A stretch of DNA of 64,000 bases from Candidatus Eisenbacteria bacterium (GTDB lineage: Bacteria; Eisenbacteria; RBG-16-71-46; CAIMUX01; JAHJDP01), in the NCBI GenBank assembly GCA_018831195.1, contig JAHJDP010000046.1, positions 1-64,000 of the forward strand. Direction: 5' to 3'. A model generated the notes under the pieces. That model was not told the DNA's origin. It saw nothing but the letters and a program-made list of their open reading frames with translations, and did no database searches. Below are positions 1 through 10,128 of the stretch, in pieces; the first letter of the stretch is position 1, and each line of letters opens with the position of its first letter. The position numbers were made by a program, and so were the translations under genes.

Positions 1-1122
1 GGAAAGACAACACTAACGTCGGCGATCACGATGTATTTGGCGAAGACGGGGCAGGCGGAAGTACGTTCCTTCGACAGTATTGATAAAGCGCCGGAAGAGA
101 AGGCGCGAGGTATTACGATTGCGACAGCGCACGTCGAGTATGAGACGGATCATCGTCATTACGCTCACGTTGATTGTCCTGGGCACGCCGATTACATCAA
201 GAACATGATCACGGGCGCCGCGCAGATGGACGGAGCGATTTTGGTCGTATCCGCCGCGGACGGTCCGATGCCGCAGACGCGGGAGCACGTATTGCTGGCG
301 CGTCAGGTGAACGTGCCGTTCATCGTTGTCTACATGAACAAAGTGGACATGGTTGACGACCCGGAGTTGTTGGATCTGGTGGAGCTTGAAGTTCGGGAGT
401 TGTTGTCGAAGTATGAGTATCCCGGCGATGATATTCCCGTGGTTCGCGGGAGCGCGTTGAATGCGATGGAGCATCCGGATGATGATGCGGCGACGGCGAG
501 CATTCCCGAATTGATGAAGGCGCTCGATGAGTATATTCCGGTTCCGAAGCGCGATGTTGACAAGCCGTTTTTGATGCCCGTAGAGGATGTTTTCTCAATT
601 ACGGGACGCGGTACGGTGGCGACGGGGCGTGTGGAGCGGGGCCGGGTGAAGGTTGGCGAGAAGATCGAGCGTGTCGGGATCACAGAGACGAAGGAATACG
701 TGGTCACGGGCGTGGAGATGTTCCGGAAAGTATTGGATGAGGGTGTCGCCGGCGACAACGTGGGTATTTTGTTGCGCGGTTTGGAGAAAGAGGACATCGA
801 GCGCGGGATGGTGTTGGCGGCGCCGAAGTCGATCAAGCCCCACAAGAATTTCAAGGGTAAGGTTTACATTTTGAAGAAGGAAGAAGGCGGTCGACATACG
901 CCGTTCTTCAATGGTTATCGGCCGCAGTTTTATTTCCGGACGACGGATGTGACGGGTAATGTGACGTTGCCCGAGGGCCGGGACATGGTGATGCCGGGCG
1001 ATCATGTTGAGATTACAGGGCAATTGATCACCCCGATCGCCATGGAGAAGGAGCTGCGGTTCGCGATTCGTGAGGGCGGTCGCACGGTGGGTGCCGGCGT
1101 CGTCACCGAAATTATTGAGTAA
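1..1122 (+). CDS. tuf: Elongation factor Tu, 5'-truncated by window edge
   Basis: EF-Tu is the GTPase that delivers aminoacyl-tRNA to the ribosomal A site. The frame is open from base 1 and starts inside the P-loop ([10 protein letters not shown]), so about 20 N-terminal residues lie outside the window. The switch regions and G motifs are visible: [13 protein letters not shown], and NKVDMVDD for guanine recognition. Domains 2 and 3 follow ([18 protein letters not shown]; the C-terminal [13 protein letters not shown]). The first ATG at 31 is internal and is not the start. Its place directly before rpsJ matches the usual str/S10 junction. Confidence 0.97.
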   Translation, partial: GKTTLTSAITMYLAKTGQAEVRSFDSIDKAPEEKARGITIATAHVEYETDHRHYAHVDCPGHADYIKNMITGAAQMDGAILVVSAADGPMPQTREHVLLARQVNVPFIVVYMNKVDMVDDPELLDLVELEVRELLSKYEYPGDDIPVVRGSALNAMEHPDDDAATASIPELMKALDEYIPVPKRDVDKPFLMPVEDVFSITGRGTVATGRVERGRVKVGEKIERVGITETKEYVVTGVEMFRKVLDEGVAGDNVGILLRGLEKEDIERGMVLAAPKSIKPHKNFKGKVYILKKEEGGRHTPFFNGYRPQFYFRTTDVTGNVTLPEGRDMVMPGDHVEITGQLITPIAMEKELRFAIREGGRTVGAGVVTEIIE

Positions 1123-1182
1123 TGGTCAACCCGGTATGATTCTGATGTGTTTGTAAGAGAAAGGCCGGTTATAAGGAGTGAA

Positions 1183-1497
1183 ATGGTGAGGGGCCAGAAG
1201 TTTCGGATCAAGTTGAAATCTTTCGACCACCAGATCCTGGATCGTTCGGCACGGGATATCGTTGAATCGGCTCGCCGGACAGGGGCTATCACAGCGGGTC
1301 CCATTCCATTACCGACCAAGAGGTCGGTCTACACCGTGCTCCGGTCGCCGCATGTGGACAAAAAATCACGAGAGCAGTTCGAAATCCGGGTCCACAAGCG
1401 GCTTATTGAAATTACTCAGTCGAATCAACAGACCCTGGAGTCTTTGATGAAGCTTGAGTTGCCGGCTGGTGTGGATATCGAGATAAAATCCGACTAG
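1183..1497 (+). CDS. rpsJ: Small ribosomal subunit protein S10
   Basis: S10 of the 30S head, also NusE in transcription antitermination. The 104-residue product matches the family length. The ATG at 1183 is preferred over an in-frame ATG 12 codons upstream, because it has an AAGGAG four bases upstream and the resulting N-terminus ([17 protein letters not shown]) is family-like. Conserved features include the [20 protein letters not shown] loop and a C-terminal DIEIKSD. First gene of the S10 operon, 60 bp after tuf. Confidence 0.97.
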   Translation: MVRGQKFRIKLKSFDHQILDRSARDIVESARRTGAITAGPIPLPTKRSVYTVLRSPHVDKKSREQFEIRVHKRLIEITQSNQQTLESLMKLELPAGVDIEIKSD

Positions 1498-1548
1498 GGA
1501 AGTTCTCAAGTCTAAACCACGAGAGAGATTCCAAACGAGGTCGTTAGG

Positions 1549-2181
1549 ATGAATACTTTGATCGGTAAGAAAATCGGAATGACCCAAATCTACTCGGAGA
1601 CGGGAGAGCTCAATCCGGTAACAGTACTGGAAGTGGGCCCCTGCCGGGTCGCGCAGGTGCGAACTCCAAAAGTAGATGGGTACAGTGCCGTTCAGCTCGG
1701 TTACGGGGAAATCAAAGACAAACAAATGAACAAACCCCGTCGCGGGCATTTTGACAAATGGGGTGTTCCGCCATCGCGCCATCTAATGGAAGTTCGATGT
1801 GAGCCGGAAGCCCACAAACCCGGTGACACGCTTTCGGTCGAAATGTTTAAAGTGGGCGAGCTGGTGCACATTATCGCGAGATCCAAAGGACGGGGATTTC
1901 AAGGTGTTGTGAAACGGCACGGCTTCCATGGCGGCCCGGAAACCCATGGTTGCAAAACCCATGACTCCCCTGGATCGATCGGCGCTAGTGCGTATCCCAG
2001 TCATGTCATGAAGGGGAAGAAGCTCCCGGGGCAGATGGGAAATGCCAGGATCACCATCAAAAATTTGAAAGTTGTTGGTGTTGATACAGAGCGCAATCTT
2101 CTCATGGTCAAGGGATCGGTACCCGGCGCAAGGAACGGAATCATCATGGTCCGGTCCACCGGGAGAATGGCGAAGAGGTAA
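1549..2181 (+). CDS. rplC: Large ribosomal subunit protein L3
   Basis: L3 binds 23S rRNA near the peptidyl-transferase centre. The 210-residue length is normal. The family N-terminus MNTLIGKKIGMTQIYSETGE is present, as are the conserved central loop (KGRGFQGVVKRHGFHGGPETHG) and the GSIGASAYPSHVMKGKKLPGQMG stretch. Second gene of the S10 operon, with rplD starting five bases after its stop. Confidence 0.97.
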   Translation: MNTLIGKKIGMTQIYSETGELNPVTVLEVGPCRVAQVRTPKVDGYSAVQLGYGEIKDKQMNKPRRGHFDKWGVPPSRHLMEVRCEPEAHKPGDTLSVEMFKVGELVHIIARSKGRGFQGVVKRHGFHGGPETHGCKTHDSPGSIGASAYPSHVMKGKKLPGQMGNARITIKNLKVVGVDTERNLLMVKGSVPGARNGIIMVRSTGRMAKR

Positions 2182-2186
2182 TTATC

Positions 2187-2813
2187 ATGGAGGCAAGGAT
2201 TTTTGCCCCTTCCGGCAAAGAACTTGGAAATGTCGAGCTGCCGGAAGATATTTTCAGCGGACCCGTGAAAAAGCACCTCATTTATGAAGTGATCAAGGGT
2301 CATCTGGCCAACCAGCGTCAAGGGACAGCCAAGGTGAAAGGCCGGGGAGAGGTGCGAGGCGGAGGCCGCAAGCCTTGGAGGCAGAAGGGTACCGGCCGGG
2401 CTCGCTCTGGAACATCACGATCCCCGATTTGGGTTGGCGGCGGGCGGGCTTTCGGGCCGAAGCCGCGGTCCTATAACGTGACCTTGAATCGCAAGATGCG
2501 CCGGCAGGCCCTGCGGTCGGCTTTGATCGCCAAGGCCAAGGCTCAGCAATTGGGGATCCTTGAGGATCTTTCTCTGCCGGAGCCAAAGACGCGGCATGCC
2601 TTCCAAATGTTGAAGTCGATGGGTTTCGAGGGCCAGCGCTGTCTGTTGGTGATTGAACAATATGACCCGATGGTCCTCCGGGCCACGGGCAACCTCCCCA
2701 AACTCCGCGTGACAACATGGGAATGGATGAACTGCCATGACGTGGTAAACACCGACCAGGTTTTGATGACAAAAGGAGCCTTGGGCAAATTGGCGGAGGC
2801 GAAAAAATTATGA
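2187..2813 (+). CDS. rplD: Large ribosomal subunit protein L4
   Basis: L4 lines the nascent-peptide exit tunnel and in enterobacteria also represses its own operon. The 208-residue product has the tunnel-loop signature [19 protein letters not shown] followed by [18 protein letters not shown], and the C-terminal domain begins near residue 120. It overlaps the rplW start by four bases (ATGA), suggesting translational coupling. Whether it regulates the operon here cannot be judged from sequence. Confidence 0.97.
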   Translation: MEARIFAPSGKELGNVELPEDIFSGPVKKHLIYEVIKGHLANQRQGTAKVKGRGEVRGGGRKPWRQKGTGRARSGTSRSPIWVGGGRAFGPKPRSYNVTLNRKMRRQALRSALIAKAKAQQLGILEDLSLPEPKTRHAFQMLKSMGFEGQRCLLVIEQYDPMVLRATGNLPKLRVTTWEWMNCHDVVNTDQVLMTKGALGKLAEAKKL

Positions 2814-3100
2814 CCGATGCGCGCACGATCATCATCCGACCCCTCATTACTGAGAAGGGCTCTAAAATTCGCGAAGAGGGAAACCAATACTTTTTTGAGG
2901 TCCTCTCGCGTGCAAATAAGATCGAGATCAAGCAGGCCGTAGAAGAAGTGTTCTCGGTGGACGTCGTCTCGGTGAGAACAATGGTCTTCCCCGGCAAACC
3001 CCGGAGACTTGGTCGTTTCACGGGGCATACCAGCCAGTGGAAGAAGGCCGTCGTCGGGTTGAAGGAAGGGCAGACGATCGACGTGTTCGATACCGTCTAG
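2810..3100 (+). CDS. rplW: Large ribosomal subunit protein L23
   Basis: L23 sits at the tunnel exit and docks trigger factor and SRP. The 96-residue length is typical. Visible motifs are [10 protein letters not shown] at the N-terminus, [20 protein letters not shown] in the middle, and a shortened basic loop [14 protein letters not shown]. The start codon overlaps the rplD stop (ATGA). Confidence 0.96.
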   Translation: MTDARTIIIRPLITEKGSKIREEGNQYFFEVLSRANKIEIKQAVEEVFSVDVVSVRTMVFPGKPRRLGRFTGHTSQWKKAVVGLKEGQTIDVFDTV

Positions 3101-3146
3101 TAGGCATTTCACGCAAACACCCGTTACGGCGGGAGGGTTCAACGGA

Positions 3147-3971
3147 ATGGCTCTAAAGAAATTCAAACCGATTACCCCCGGACTGAGGTTTCGGACCGTC
3201 GCTGACTTTAGTGAGCTGACGAAGAAGAAACCCGAGAAATCTCTCATAAAACCGCTGAAGCGGTCGTTCGGACGGGATAATCATGGGCACATATCCGCCT
3301 GGCATCGCGGAGGCGGGCATAAACGCAGATATCGGATCATCGATTTCAAGCGGAAGAAGCGAGGGATCTCCTCGAGGGTCATCGCTATTGAATACGATCC
3401 GAATCGGTCAGCTCGTATCGCCCTTCTTCAATATACCGACGGGGAGAAATCTTACATTATCGCTCCTCTCGGCGTGAAGATCGGGGATGTCCTTGAAGCG
3501 GGACCAGGCGCGGAACTCCGGGACGGGAATGCATTGCCCCTTGTGGAGATTCCGCCTGGAACGACGATTCACAATCTCGAGCTTTCCCCCGGCAAGGGTG
3601 GACAGGTGGCGCGAGGCGCCGGCAGTGGCTGCCAACTGCTCGGGAAAGAGGGCGGCAAGGCGCAAGTCAAGTTGCCGTCGGGCGAGGTGCGAATCTTCGA
3701 ATTAAGTTGTTACTGCACTATCGGCAGGGTCGGCAACCCGGATCATGAAAACATTGTCATTGGAAAGGCGGGCCGGTCTCGTTGGCTCGGCCGCCGGCCC
3801 ACGACGCGTGGTGTTGCCATGAATCCGGTGGATCACCCGATGGGCGGCGGTGAAGGGAAATCCTCAGGAGGGCGTCATCCGACAACTCCTTGGGGAAAAC
3901 CGACCAAGGGTTTCAAGACACGCCGTAACAAGCCATCGGATCGACTGATCGTCCGGCGGCGCACTAATTGA
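3147..3971 (+). CDS. rplB: Large ribosomal subunit protein L2
   Basis: L2 is a primary 23S rRNA binder needed for subunit association and peptidyl-transferase assembly. The 274-residue length is standard. Signatures include [15 protein letters not shown] near residue 55, and the highly conserved [20 protein letters not shown] near residue 220 with its functionally important histidine. The C-terminal basic tail is [11 protein letters not shown]. It lies between rplW and rpsS in canonical order. Confidence 0.97.
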   Translation: MALKKFKPITPGLRFRTVADFSELTKKKPEKSLIKPLKRSFGRDNHGHISAWHRGGGHKRRYRIIDFKRKKRGISSRVIAIEYDPNRSARIALLQYTDGEKSYIIAPLGVKIGDVLEAGPGAELRDGNALPLVEIPPGTTIHNLELSPGKGGQVARGAGSGCQLLGKEGGKAQVKLPSGEVRIFELSCYCTIGRVGNPDHENIVIGKAGRSRWLGRRPTTRGVAMNPVDHPMGGGEGKSSGGRHPTTPWGKPTKGFKTRRNKPSDRLIVRRRTN

Positions 3972-3997
3972 TCCGGCTTTAAGAGGAGCATTTAAGG

Positions 3998-4276
3998 ATG
4001 GCTCGTTCCATCAAAAAGGGACCCTTCGTAGATGTGAAGCTCCAACTAAGGATCGAGGAGCTGAATAACACGAGGGAAAAGAAGGTTCTAAAGACCTGGT
4101 CCAGAAGATCGACCATCACTCCGGAGTTTGTCGGTCATACTTTGGCTGTCCATAATGGAAACAAATTTATTCCGATTTATATCACGGAGAACATGGTTGG
4201 TCATAAACTCGGCGAGTTCGCATTAACCCGGACATTTAGGGGTCACGCGCGCTCGGACAAGACGGTAAGGCGCTAG
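3998..4276 (+). CDS. rpsS: Small ribosomal subunit protein S19
   Basis: S19 forms part of the 30S head with S13 and contacts tRNA through the A-site finger region. The 92-residue length is normal. [12 protein letters not shown] at the N-terminus, [22 protein letters not shown] in the centre and [18 protein letters not shown] toward the end are diagnostic. An AGAGGAG sequence precedes the ATG. Confidence 0.97.
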   Translation: MARSIKKGPFVDVKLQLRIEELNNTREKKVLKTWSRRSTITPEFVGHTLAVHNGNKFIPIYITENMVGHKLGEFALTRTFRGHARSDKTVRR

Positions 4277-4305
4277 AGGAACCCCGAATAGGGGGAGGCA
4301 GCTGG

Positions 4306-4698
4306 ATGGAAGCAAAAGCCATAGCCAGGTACGTCAGGATTTCACCGCGGAAGGCGAATCAAGTCCTTGAGTTGATCCGGGGCTTGCCGGTTGACAGGGC
4401 GGAAGAGATTCTGCAGTACACGCAGCGACCCATCGCCAAGACGATCGGCAAAGTGCTCAAATCCGCCGTGAGCAATATGACGCAGGCGGATTCGGAAGTC
4501 GCTATCGAGTCGCTGTATGTACAAGAAGCTGTTGTTGGAGCCGCGCCGACGATGAAGAAGATCATGCCGCGGGCTCGTGGCCGCGCCAATCGGATCTTGA
4601 GGCGCTACTCGCACATTCGTATCGTCGTCAGCCCTGATGAAGACGGGACTAAAGCCAAGGTTTCTAAGAAATCGAAAAAGGCGGGAAACGCCAAATAA
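4306..4698 (+). CDS. rplV: Large ribosomal subunit protein L22
   Basis: L22 lines the exit tunnel with L4. The 130 residues comprise the normal core, [20 protein letters not shown] to the beta-hairpin [23 protein letters not shown] short Lys-rich tail ([13 protein letters not shown]) follows, slightly longer than in E. coli. The rpsC GTG start lies 16 bases downstream. Confidence 0.97.
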   Translation: MEAKAIARYVRISPRKANQVLELIRGLPVDRAEEILQYTQRPIAKTIGKVLKSAVSNMTQADSEVAIESLYVQEAVVGAAPTMKKIMPRARGRANRILRRYSHIRIVVSPDEDGTKAKVSKKSKKAGNAK

Positions 4699-4714
4699 GC
4701 TTGGAGGATTGAAC

Positions 4715-5374
4715 GTGGGTCAAAAGACCAATCCTATCGGTTTCCGACTCGGTATCACGCGCACGTGGGACTCGGTCTGGTACGCGAAGAAGGAATACGC
4801 GACCTATCTCCGGGAAGATCTCATCGTCCGCAAATATCTAAAGAGCCGCCTGGCCAACAGCGGTATCAGCAAAATAACGATTGAGCGGCAGAAGGACAAA
4901 ATCGATTTAACGATTTTTACCTCCAAGCCGGGCATGGTTATCGGAAAAAGCGGCGCCCAGGTCAATCAGCTCCGTGACGAGATGCAGCACCTGACGAGCA
5001 AAACGATCACCATCGATATCAAATCGGTGGAGAATCCCGATGCCGATGCTCAGCTGGTTGCGGATCAATTGGCCAAGCAACTGGAGATGAGGGTTTCTTT
5101 CCGGCGGGCTATGAAGCGAACGATGGCGAATGCGATGCGTTCCGGCGCCAAGGGAATCAAAATTCAGTGCTCAGGCCGTTTGGGCGGGGCTGAAATGGCG
5201 CGCCGTGAACAGTATCGTGAGGGGCGGGTTCCCTTGCATACGTTACGGGCGGATATTGATTACGCCACGTCAACGGCCATTACAACATTTGGGACCATCG
5301 GAGTTAAGACCTGGATCTTTAAGGGTGAAAAGTTTGGTACTGAAACTGAAGAGAAGCCGGGTCGGCGATTCTAG
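4715..5374 (+). CDS. rpsC: Small ribosomal subunit protein S3
   Basis: S3 forms the mRNA entry helicase site with S4 and S5. I choose the GTG at 4715: it is preceded by GGAGG (4703-4707), and its product [18 protein letters not shown] is the canonical N-terminus. A longer in-frame reading would run back into rplV. The 219-residue protein has the KH motif [19 protein letters not shown] near residue 75 and the C-terminal domain [20 protein letters not shown]. Confidence 0.96.
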   Translation: MGQKTNPIGFRLGITRTWDSVWYAKKEYATYLREDLIVRKYLKSRLANSGISKITIERQKDKIDLTIFTSKPGMVIGKSGAQVNQLRDEMQHLTSKTITIDIKSVENPDADAQLVADQLAKQLEMRVSFRRAMKRTMANAMRSGAKGIKIQCSGRLGGAEMARREQYREGRVPLHTLRADIDYATSTAITTFGTIGVKTWIFKGEKFGTETEEKPGRRF

Positions 5375-5400
5375 GACGAGATCCAGGGGAGATCTGAAAA

Positions 5401-5820
5401 ATGTTAATGCCGAAAAAGACCAAGTACCGGAAGATGCAGCGGGGACGGATGACCGGCGCCGCGCATCGGGGTTCCAGCCTCGCTTTCGGAGACTATGGGC
5501 TCAAGGCAATGGAACCGTTTTGGATTACAAATGTGCAGATCGAAGCTGCGCGTGTCGCAATTAACCGCCGTGTCAAACGAGGCGGAAAAATGTGGATCCG
5601 GATCTTTCCCGATAAACCGATTACCAAGAAGCCCGCGGAGACACGGATGGGCAAGGGTAAAGGTGCTCCCGAGGGTTGGGTCGCGGTTGTCAAGCCCGGA
5701 CGTATCTTGTTTGAGCTCGAAGGAGTTCCGGAAGCCGCGGCGAAGGACGCGCTGCTTCTTGGGGCCAGCAAGCTCCCCATTAAAACCCGGTTTGTCACCC
5801 GGCATACCGAAGTTGTCTAG
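5401..5820 (+). CDS. rplP: Large ribosomal subunit protein L16
   Basis: L16 helps shape the A-site tRNA region of the 50S subunit. The 139-residue product starts [17 protein letters not shown]. The first ATG is preferred because GGGGAG (5386-5391) stands nine bases upstream; the ATG at 5407 is the alternative. Conserved segments are [27 protein letters not shown], the [20 protein letters not shown] loop, and a C-terminal [14 protein letters not shown]. Confidence 0.96.
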   Translation: MLMPKKTKYRKMQRGRMTGAAHRGSSLAFGDYGLKAMEPFWITNVQIEAARVAINRRVKRGGKMWIRIFPDKPITKKPAETRMGKGKGAPEGWVAVVKPGRILFELEGVPEAAAKDALLLGASKLPIKTRFVTRHTEVV

Positions 5821-5838
5821 GCTGGGAGGGATGACGGC

Positions 5839-6069
5839 GTGAAGGAATATCGTGCAGCAAAAATGAGAGAGATGCCCCCTGAGGAACTGGAGACATTCTT
5901 GGGTCAATTGAGGGAAGAGCTGTTTAATCTCAGATTCAGGAATTCTCTCAAGCAGGTGGATAATCCGGTGAAGATACGCGAGGTCCGGCGGGCCATGGCC
6001 CGTGTTCAGACGCTCCTTCATGAGCACCGGACGGGAATCCGCAAACTCAGCGCTTCCGCAGTGAAGTGA
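5839..6069 (+). CDS. rpmC: Large ribosomal subunit protein L29
   Basis: L29 is a small two-helix protein beside L23 at the tunnel exit. The start is GTG, with GGGAGG nine bases upstream; the nearby ATG at 5831 is out of frame and stops at once. The 76-residue product shows the family patterns MREMPPEELETFLGQLREELFNLRF and NPVKIREVRRAMARVQTLLHE, with a slightly longer C-terminus than average. An internal ATG at 5863 is a less likely start. Confidence 0.93.
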   Translation: MKEYRAAKMREMPPEELETFLGQLREELFNLRFRNSLKQVDNPVKIREVRRAMARVQTLLHEHRTGIRKLSASAVK

Positions 6070-6112
6070 CGAGTGCGATAGATTACAGGCCGATTGAAAT
6101 CGAGGGATTGAG

Positions 6113-6388
6113 ATGGCTATAAGAGGACAGCGGAAAACGGTCGAAGGCGTTATTGTCGGCAACCGTATGAACAAAACAGTCGTCGTGTCAAAGCGGCGCC
6201 GTGTCCCGCATAAGGTCTATGGAAAGTACATCTCGTTGGATAAGAAGTACTACGCCCACGATGAAGAAAACGCATGCCAGATGGGCGACACTGTGCGGAT
6301 TATGGAAACGCGGCCCTATAGCAAATTGAAAAGGTGGCGAGTTGTCGAAATCCTTTCCAAAGCGGAAAGTGAAGTTGAGACGAAGTAG
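6113..6388 (+). CDS. rpsQ: Small ribosomal subunit protein S17
   Basis: S17 is an early-assembling OB-fold protein of the 30S body. The 91-residue product has the signature [19 protein letters not shown] near its start, followed by [38 protein letters not shown]. Canonical spc-operon-proximal position between rpmC and rplN. Confidence 0.96.
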   Translation: MAIRGQRKTVEGVIVGNRMNKTVVVSKRRRVPHKVYGKYISLDKKYYAHDEENACQMGDTVRIMETRPYSKLKRWRVVEILSKAESEVETK

Positions 6389-6405
6389 GGGTAAGGGGGC
6401 AGGAG

Positions 6406-6774
6406 ATGATTCAGCAGCAATCCATGGTGACCATCTCGGATAACACCGGCGCCAGGAAAGCCCGCTGTATAAAGGTACTCGGGGGGACACGACGGAGATA
6501 TGCCCGTCCTGGTGATACGATTGTCGTGGCCATCCGAGATGCTTTGCCGGGGAGCAATGTCAAAAAGGGTGATGTTGCCAGAGCCGTAATTATTCGGACA
6601 AAGAAAGAGATCCGGAGAAGAGACGGAAGTTATATACGCTTCGACCAGAATGCGGCCGTCTTGATCAGTGAAGCTGGCGAGCCCCGAGGAACGAGGATTT
6701 TTGGTCCGGTAGCGAGGGAATTGCGGGAGAAGAAGTATATGAAAATTATCTCCCTGGCGCCGGAAGTCGTCTGA
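6406..6774 (+). CDS. rplN: Large ribosomal subunit protein L14
   Basis: L14 sits at the subunit interface and forms bridges with 16S rRNA. The 122-residue product is full length: [27 protein letters not shown] at the start, the DNAAVLI-like segment ([30 protein letters not shown]) and the terminal [17 protein letters not shown] precedes the ATG. Confidence 0.97.
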   Translation: MIQQQSMVTISDNTGARKARCIKVLGGTRRRYARPGDTIVVAIRDALPGSNVKKGDVARAVIIRTKKEIRRRDGSYIRFDQNAAVLISEAGEPRGTRIFGPVARELREKKYMKIISLAPEVV

Positions 6775-6793
6775 CGTGGAGGAAGATTAAGTC

Positions 6794-7114
6794 ATGAGAA
6801 TCCGTAAGGGCGACACGGTTATTGTCATTTCCGGAGCCGAAAAAGGCAGGATCGGCCAGGTTTTACGTGTATTTCCCGATGACAGAACCGTGGTGGTGGA
6901 AAAGGTTCGCCTTATAAAGAGACACACGCGCGCAGGACAAGGCGGAACACAGCAGGGCGGGATCGTCGAAAAGGAAGCCCCTATACATATTTCAAAGGTG
7001 GCCATGATAGATCCCAGAACGCAGAAACCCACCAGGGTCCGGATCCGCCGGCTTCCCGGCGGTGGCACGGAGCGGATCGCCGCGAGAGGCGGAGAATCCT
7101 TGGAAAAGCCGTAA
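6794..7114 (+). CDS. rplX: Large ribosomal subunit protein L24
   Basis: L24 initiates 50S assembly. It has a KOW motif: MRIRKGDTVIVISGAEKGRIGQVLRV at residues 1-26. The GGIVEKEAPIHISKVAMIDP stretch and 106-residue length are typical. A GGAGG lies upstream. It falls between rplN and rplE, as is usual. Confidence 0.96.
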   Translation: MRIRKGDTVIVISGAEKGRIGQVLRVFPDDRTVVVEKVRLIKRHTRAGQGGTQQGGIVEKEAPIHISKVAMIDPRTQKPTRVRIRRLPGGGTERIAARGGESLEKP

Positions 7115-7165
7115 GGCCGGTCTTGGCATAACACACGATTCGGAGCTTGAGGCAGGAGCTGAAAG

Positions 7166-7828
7166 ATGGCTGACGGAGAGGCGAAGAAAGCAGCGAAAAA
7201 GGGCAAAAAAGCAGACGCGAAAGATGCGACTGCAAAGAAATCTGATGATAAGAAGAAAGCGCCGGTTGAGAAGCAGGTTGTCGCGGTACCAAAGCTGAAG
7301 GCTCTTTATTCAACAGAGATCCTAGGTATCCTTCAGAAGCGCTTTGAGTACAAAAATGTTCATCAGATCCCCAAGCTGCAAAAAATTTGTGTCAATATGG
7401 GTGTTGGAGACGCGGTCCAGAATGCGAAGTTTCTCGAAGCCGCTCAGAAGGATCTTGAAACGATTGTCGGACAGAAACCTTCGGTCCGCCGGGCAAAAAA
7501 AGCCGTGTCCAACTTCAAACTCAGGGCCGGGGTGCCTATCGGGTGCATGGTGACGCTTCGCGGCGTAAGAATGTATGAGTTTCTGGAACGATTAATTTCC
7601 ATTGCCATTCCGCGAATCCGAGATTTCCGCGGTCTGCCGCCGCGTTCGTTCGACGGCCGAGGAAATTATACATTTGGAATCAAAGAGCAGATCATTTTCC
7701 CCGAGGTGAAATACGACAAGGTCGAAAAGATCCGCGGGATGGATATAACCCTGGCGACTTCGGCAAAAACCGACGAGGAAGGGTACGAGCTTCTGAAGGC
7801 ATTGGGTATGCCTTTCAGAGAGCGCTGA
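7166..7828 (+). CDS. rplE: Large ribosomal subunit protein L5 with Lys/Ala-rich N-terminal extension
   Basis: L5 binds 5S rRNA and contacts P-site tRNA. The core begins near residue 43 ([21 protein letters not shown]) and shows [29 protein letters not shown] and the C-terminal [20 protein letters not shown]. At 220 residues it exceeds the usual length of about 180 by roughly 40. The excess is all N-terminal and dominated by Lys, Ala and Asp. The upstream ATG has a GGCAGGAGC sequence nearby, supporting the long form. No better start lies close to the core, although an internal start cannot be excluded. Confidence 0.95.
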   Translation: MADGEAKKAAKKGKKADAKDATAKKSDDKKKAPVEKQVVAVPKLKALYSTEILGILQKRFEYKNVHQIPKLQKICVNMGVGDAVQNAKFLEAAQKDLETIVGQKPSVRRAKKAVSNFKLRAGVPIGCMVTLRGVRMYEFLERLISIAIPRIRDFRGLPPRSFDGRGNYTFGIKEQIIFPEVKYDKVEKIRGMDITLATSAKTDEEGYELLKALGMPFRER

Positions 7829-7860
7829 GTTCACTGAACTCGTGATCTGGAGGATGAAGC

Positions 7861-8046
7861 ATGGCTCGTAAAGGGCTGGTTGAGAAATGGAAGCGAAAAC
7901 CGAAATTCGCCGTTAGGGGTTACAATCGCTGCCACCGATGCGGAAGGTCTCGGGCTTATCTGCGCAAGTTTGGTGTGTGCAGGTTGTGTTTTCGGGAGCT
8001 GGCGCTTAAGGGCGAATTGCCCGGGATTGTGAAAGCCAGCTGGTAG
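7861..8046 (+). CDS. rpsN: Small ribosomal subunit protein S14, zinc-binding type
   Basis: S14 is in the 30S head. The 61-residue short form carries a four-cysteine zinc ribbon: Cys24, Cys27, Cys40 and Cys43 ([20 protein letters not shown]). That is the C+ paralogue rather than the long zinc-free form. The C-terminal [11 protein letters not shown] is the family signature. Flanked by rplE and rpsH as in most spc operons. Confidence 0.97.
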   Translation: MARKGLVEKWKRKPKFAVRGYNRCHRCGRSRAYLRKFGVCRLCFRELALKGELPGIVKASW

Positions 8047-8064
8047 GATGAATCAGGGAAAGGG

Positions 8065-8469
8065 ATGCAAATGAGTTGGAGCGACCCTATTGCGGATCTG
8101 CTGACCAGGATCAGAAACGCCGGCATGGCCAAGCACAAACGTTTGGATGTGCCCGCTTCCAATTTCAAGGAAGCGATTCTGAAACTCATGGTTCGGGAGA
8201 ACTACATCAAGAGTTATCGGAAGATAGAAGAGGGCCCTCAGGGGGTTCTGCGTATTTATCTTCGTTATGAAGAAGATGAGCGGAATGCCATTGAGGGGCT
8301 CGAACGGGTCAGCAAGCCCGGTCGGCGGGTCTATGTGGACGCGGCTTCGGCACCCCGGGTTCGTTCAGGCTTGGGTGTCAGTGTCATCTCTACGTCCCAT
8401 GGCGTCATGACCGATCTAGAGGCGCGGCAGAAATGTATTGGCGGCGAGGTTATTGCCAAGATCTGGTAA
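8065..8469 (+). CDS. rpsH: Small ribosomal subunit protein S8
   Basis: S8 binds helix 21 of 16S rRNA and in E. coli represses the spc operon. The product has WSDPIADLLTRIRNAGMAKH at the start and SGLGVSVISTSHGVMTDLEARQ near the end. Two starts are plausible: this ATG (134 aa, AGGGA upstream) and the ATG at 8071 (132 aa, AAGGG six bases upstream, closer to the family length). Confidence 0.96.
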   Translation: MQMSWSDPIADLLTRIRNAGMAKHKRLDVPASNFKEAILKLMVRENYIKSYRKIEEGPQGVLRIYLRYEEDERNAIEGLERVSKPGRRVYVDAASAPRVRSGLGVSVISTSHGVMTDLEARQKCIGGEVIAKIW

Positions 8470-8507
8470 CGAACTTTCGCGCGACTGATTCTCGGGGGTT
8501 TTACAAT

Positions 8508-9047
8508 ATGTCTCGGATCGGCAAATTGCCCATTGAAATTCCGAAGGGCGTCGAAATCCGGCAGGAAGGACAGCGGATTAATGTCAAGGGCCCCAAAGGG
8601 GAGATGACTTGGACATTGCCGCGGGGGATTAATATCCGGCGGGATGGCGAGACGCTATTTGTGGAAGACAACTTGGGGACAAATGAGGGGCGGGCTCTTC
8701 ATGGTGCAAACCGGAGCCATGTGGCGAATTTGATCACGGGTGTCACCGCAGGTTATGCGAAAGTTTTGGAGATCATCGGTGTCGGCTATCGCGCCCAGAT
8801 GGAAGGGAAGAATCTCATACTGAATTTGAGATATAACCACCCTATCGTATTCCCGGTACCGGATGGCGTGACAGCTGAAGTTACAGATCGTCCGCTAAAA
8901 ATTAAGATCAGCGGTATAGATAAAGTGGTCATCGGACAGACCGCCGCGAATATTCGTGCCATTCAGAAACCCGATCCGTACAAGGGAAAGGGAATCCGGT
9001 ATGAAGGCGAGCAGGTCCGCAAGAAGGCCGGTAAGAGCGCGGGTTGA
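8508..9047 (+). CDS. rplF: Large ribosomal subunit protein L6
   Basis: L6 lies near the factor-binding site. The ATG at 8508 gives [22 protein letters not shown], the canonical N-terminus; a longer in-frame reading would overlap rpsH. The 179-residue length is normal. The second repeat ends with the L6 signature [22 protein letters not shown]-rich GGGGG lies about 10 bases upstream. Confidence 0.96.
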   Translation: MSRIGKLPIEIPKGVEIRQEGQRINVKGPKGEMTWTLPRGINIRRDGETLFVEDNLGTNEGRALHGANRSHVANLITGVTAGYAKVLEIIGVGYRAQMEGKNLILNLRYNHPIVFPVPDGVTAEVTDRPLKIKISGIDKVVIGQTAANIRAIQKPDPYKGKGIRYEGEQVRKKAGKSAG

Positions 9048-9100
9048 TCCACATCATTCCGCCGCAGGCAGCTAAGAACGGCGGTTTGGGAGAGGTTGAG

Positions 9101-9478
9101 ATGGCTGTTAGTTTGCGTCGTCTGGAGAGGAAAGAAGCACGGTCCCGCCGGCATCGCAGGATCCGGAAACGTGTTCATGGGACGGCTGAGAGACCGCGGC
9201 TGTGCGTTGTCCGCAGTTTGAAGCACATCTACGCCCAGATCATTGATGACGATAAGGGAGTCGTGCTTTTTGGATGCTCGACCTTGTCGCCGGCGATCCG
9301 GGAAATTGTAGCGGGCATAAAGCCGATCGAAGCCGGCAAAGAAGTCGGGAAACTTGTTGCGAAAATGGCTTCAGAGCGGGGAATAAAAAATGTGAGTTTC
9401 GATCGCGGAGGTTGTATTTACTGTGGCCGCGTCAAAGCCGTCGCTGAGGGAGCCAGAGAGGGAAAATTGGAATTCTAG
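9101..9478 (+). CDS. rplR: Large ribosomal subunit protein L18
   Basis: L18 escorts 5S rRNA to the 50S subunit. The ATG at 9101 is chosen, with GAGAGG upstream and the product [24 protein letters not shown]; this gives 125 residues, close to the family norm. [20 protein letters not shown] and the C-terminal FDRGG...[17 protein letters not shown] are diagnostic. The usually aromatic/His positions in the last motif are Cys105 and Cys108 here, forming an unusual CxxC. Confidence 0.95.
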   Translation: MAVSLRRLERKEARSRRHRRIRKRVHGTAERPRLCVVRSLKHIYAQIIDDDKGVVLFGCSTLSPAIREIVAGIKPIEAGKEVGKLVAKMASERGIKNVSFDRGGCIYCGRVKAVAEGAREGKLEF

Positions 9479-9531
9479 GCTTCTCGATCCGGTATCGCGG
9501 CGCTAAATAGCGAGCATAGGAGGATGGTTCC

Positions 9532-10128
9532 TTGAGATTTGGTGGCTTCAATCGACAGGACAAGAGAAATGACAAAGATCGGGGAGTTGATCCCGAATTT
9601 ATTGATCGAGTCATTCATATCAACCGTGTGGCCAAGGTCGTCAAGGGTGGCCGGCGGTTCAGTTTCACGGCTCTCGTCGCCGTTGGGGATCGCAAAGGCA
9701 AGGTCGGCGTTGGATTAGGCAAGGCGAAAGAAGTCGCCGAGGCCATTCGCAAGGCCAATGACGCCGCCCGGAAAGAGATGATCGCCATCCCGCTTATCGG
9801 CGGCACGATCCCGCACGTTGTGATCGGAGCGCATGGCGCCGGTCGTGTCATGATGAAGCCTTGTTCACCGGGTACCGGATTGATTGCCGGAGCCGGCGTT
9901 CGCGCCGTGCTCGAGGTAGCCGGCGTGCAGGATGTTTTAACAAAATGTCTGGGCACGACGAATCCACACAATATGGTTAAAGCGACACTGGAAGGGCTCC
10001 TTCGTTTGAAGTCCGCCAGAGAAGTCGCTCGACGACGCGGGAAGTCTGTGAGCAGCCTGCTTGGGCTGCAAAGGAAGATGGAAGATGAGCAACCTGTTGC
10101 AGATAACGCAGATACGAAGCGCGATTGA
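9532..10128 (+). CDS. rpsE: Small ribosomal subunit protein S5
   Basis: S5 contributes to decoding fidelity and the mRNA entry site. It starts at TTG with AGGAGG eight bases upstream; the ATG at 9524 is out of frame and stops within four codons. The product has [25 protein letters not shown] near residue 30, [15 protein letters not shown], and [19 protein letters not shown]. The 198-residue length includes an acidic tail ([16 protein letters not shown]) encoded in the stretch overlapping rpmD by 44 bases. Confidence 0.95.
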   Translation: MRFGGFNRQDKRNDKDRGVDPEFIDRVIHINRVAKVVKGGRRFSFTALVAVGDRKGKVGVGLGKAKEVAEAIRKANDAARKEMIAIPLIGGTIPHVVIGAHGAGRVMMKPCSPGTGLIAGAGVRAVLEVAGVQDVLTKCLGTTNPHNMVKATLEGLLRLKSAREVARRRGKSVSSLLGLQRKMEDEQPVADNADTKRD

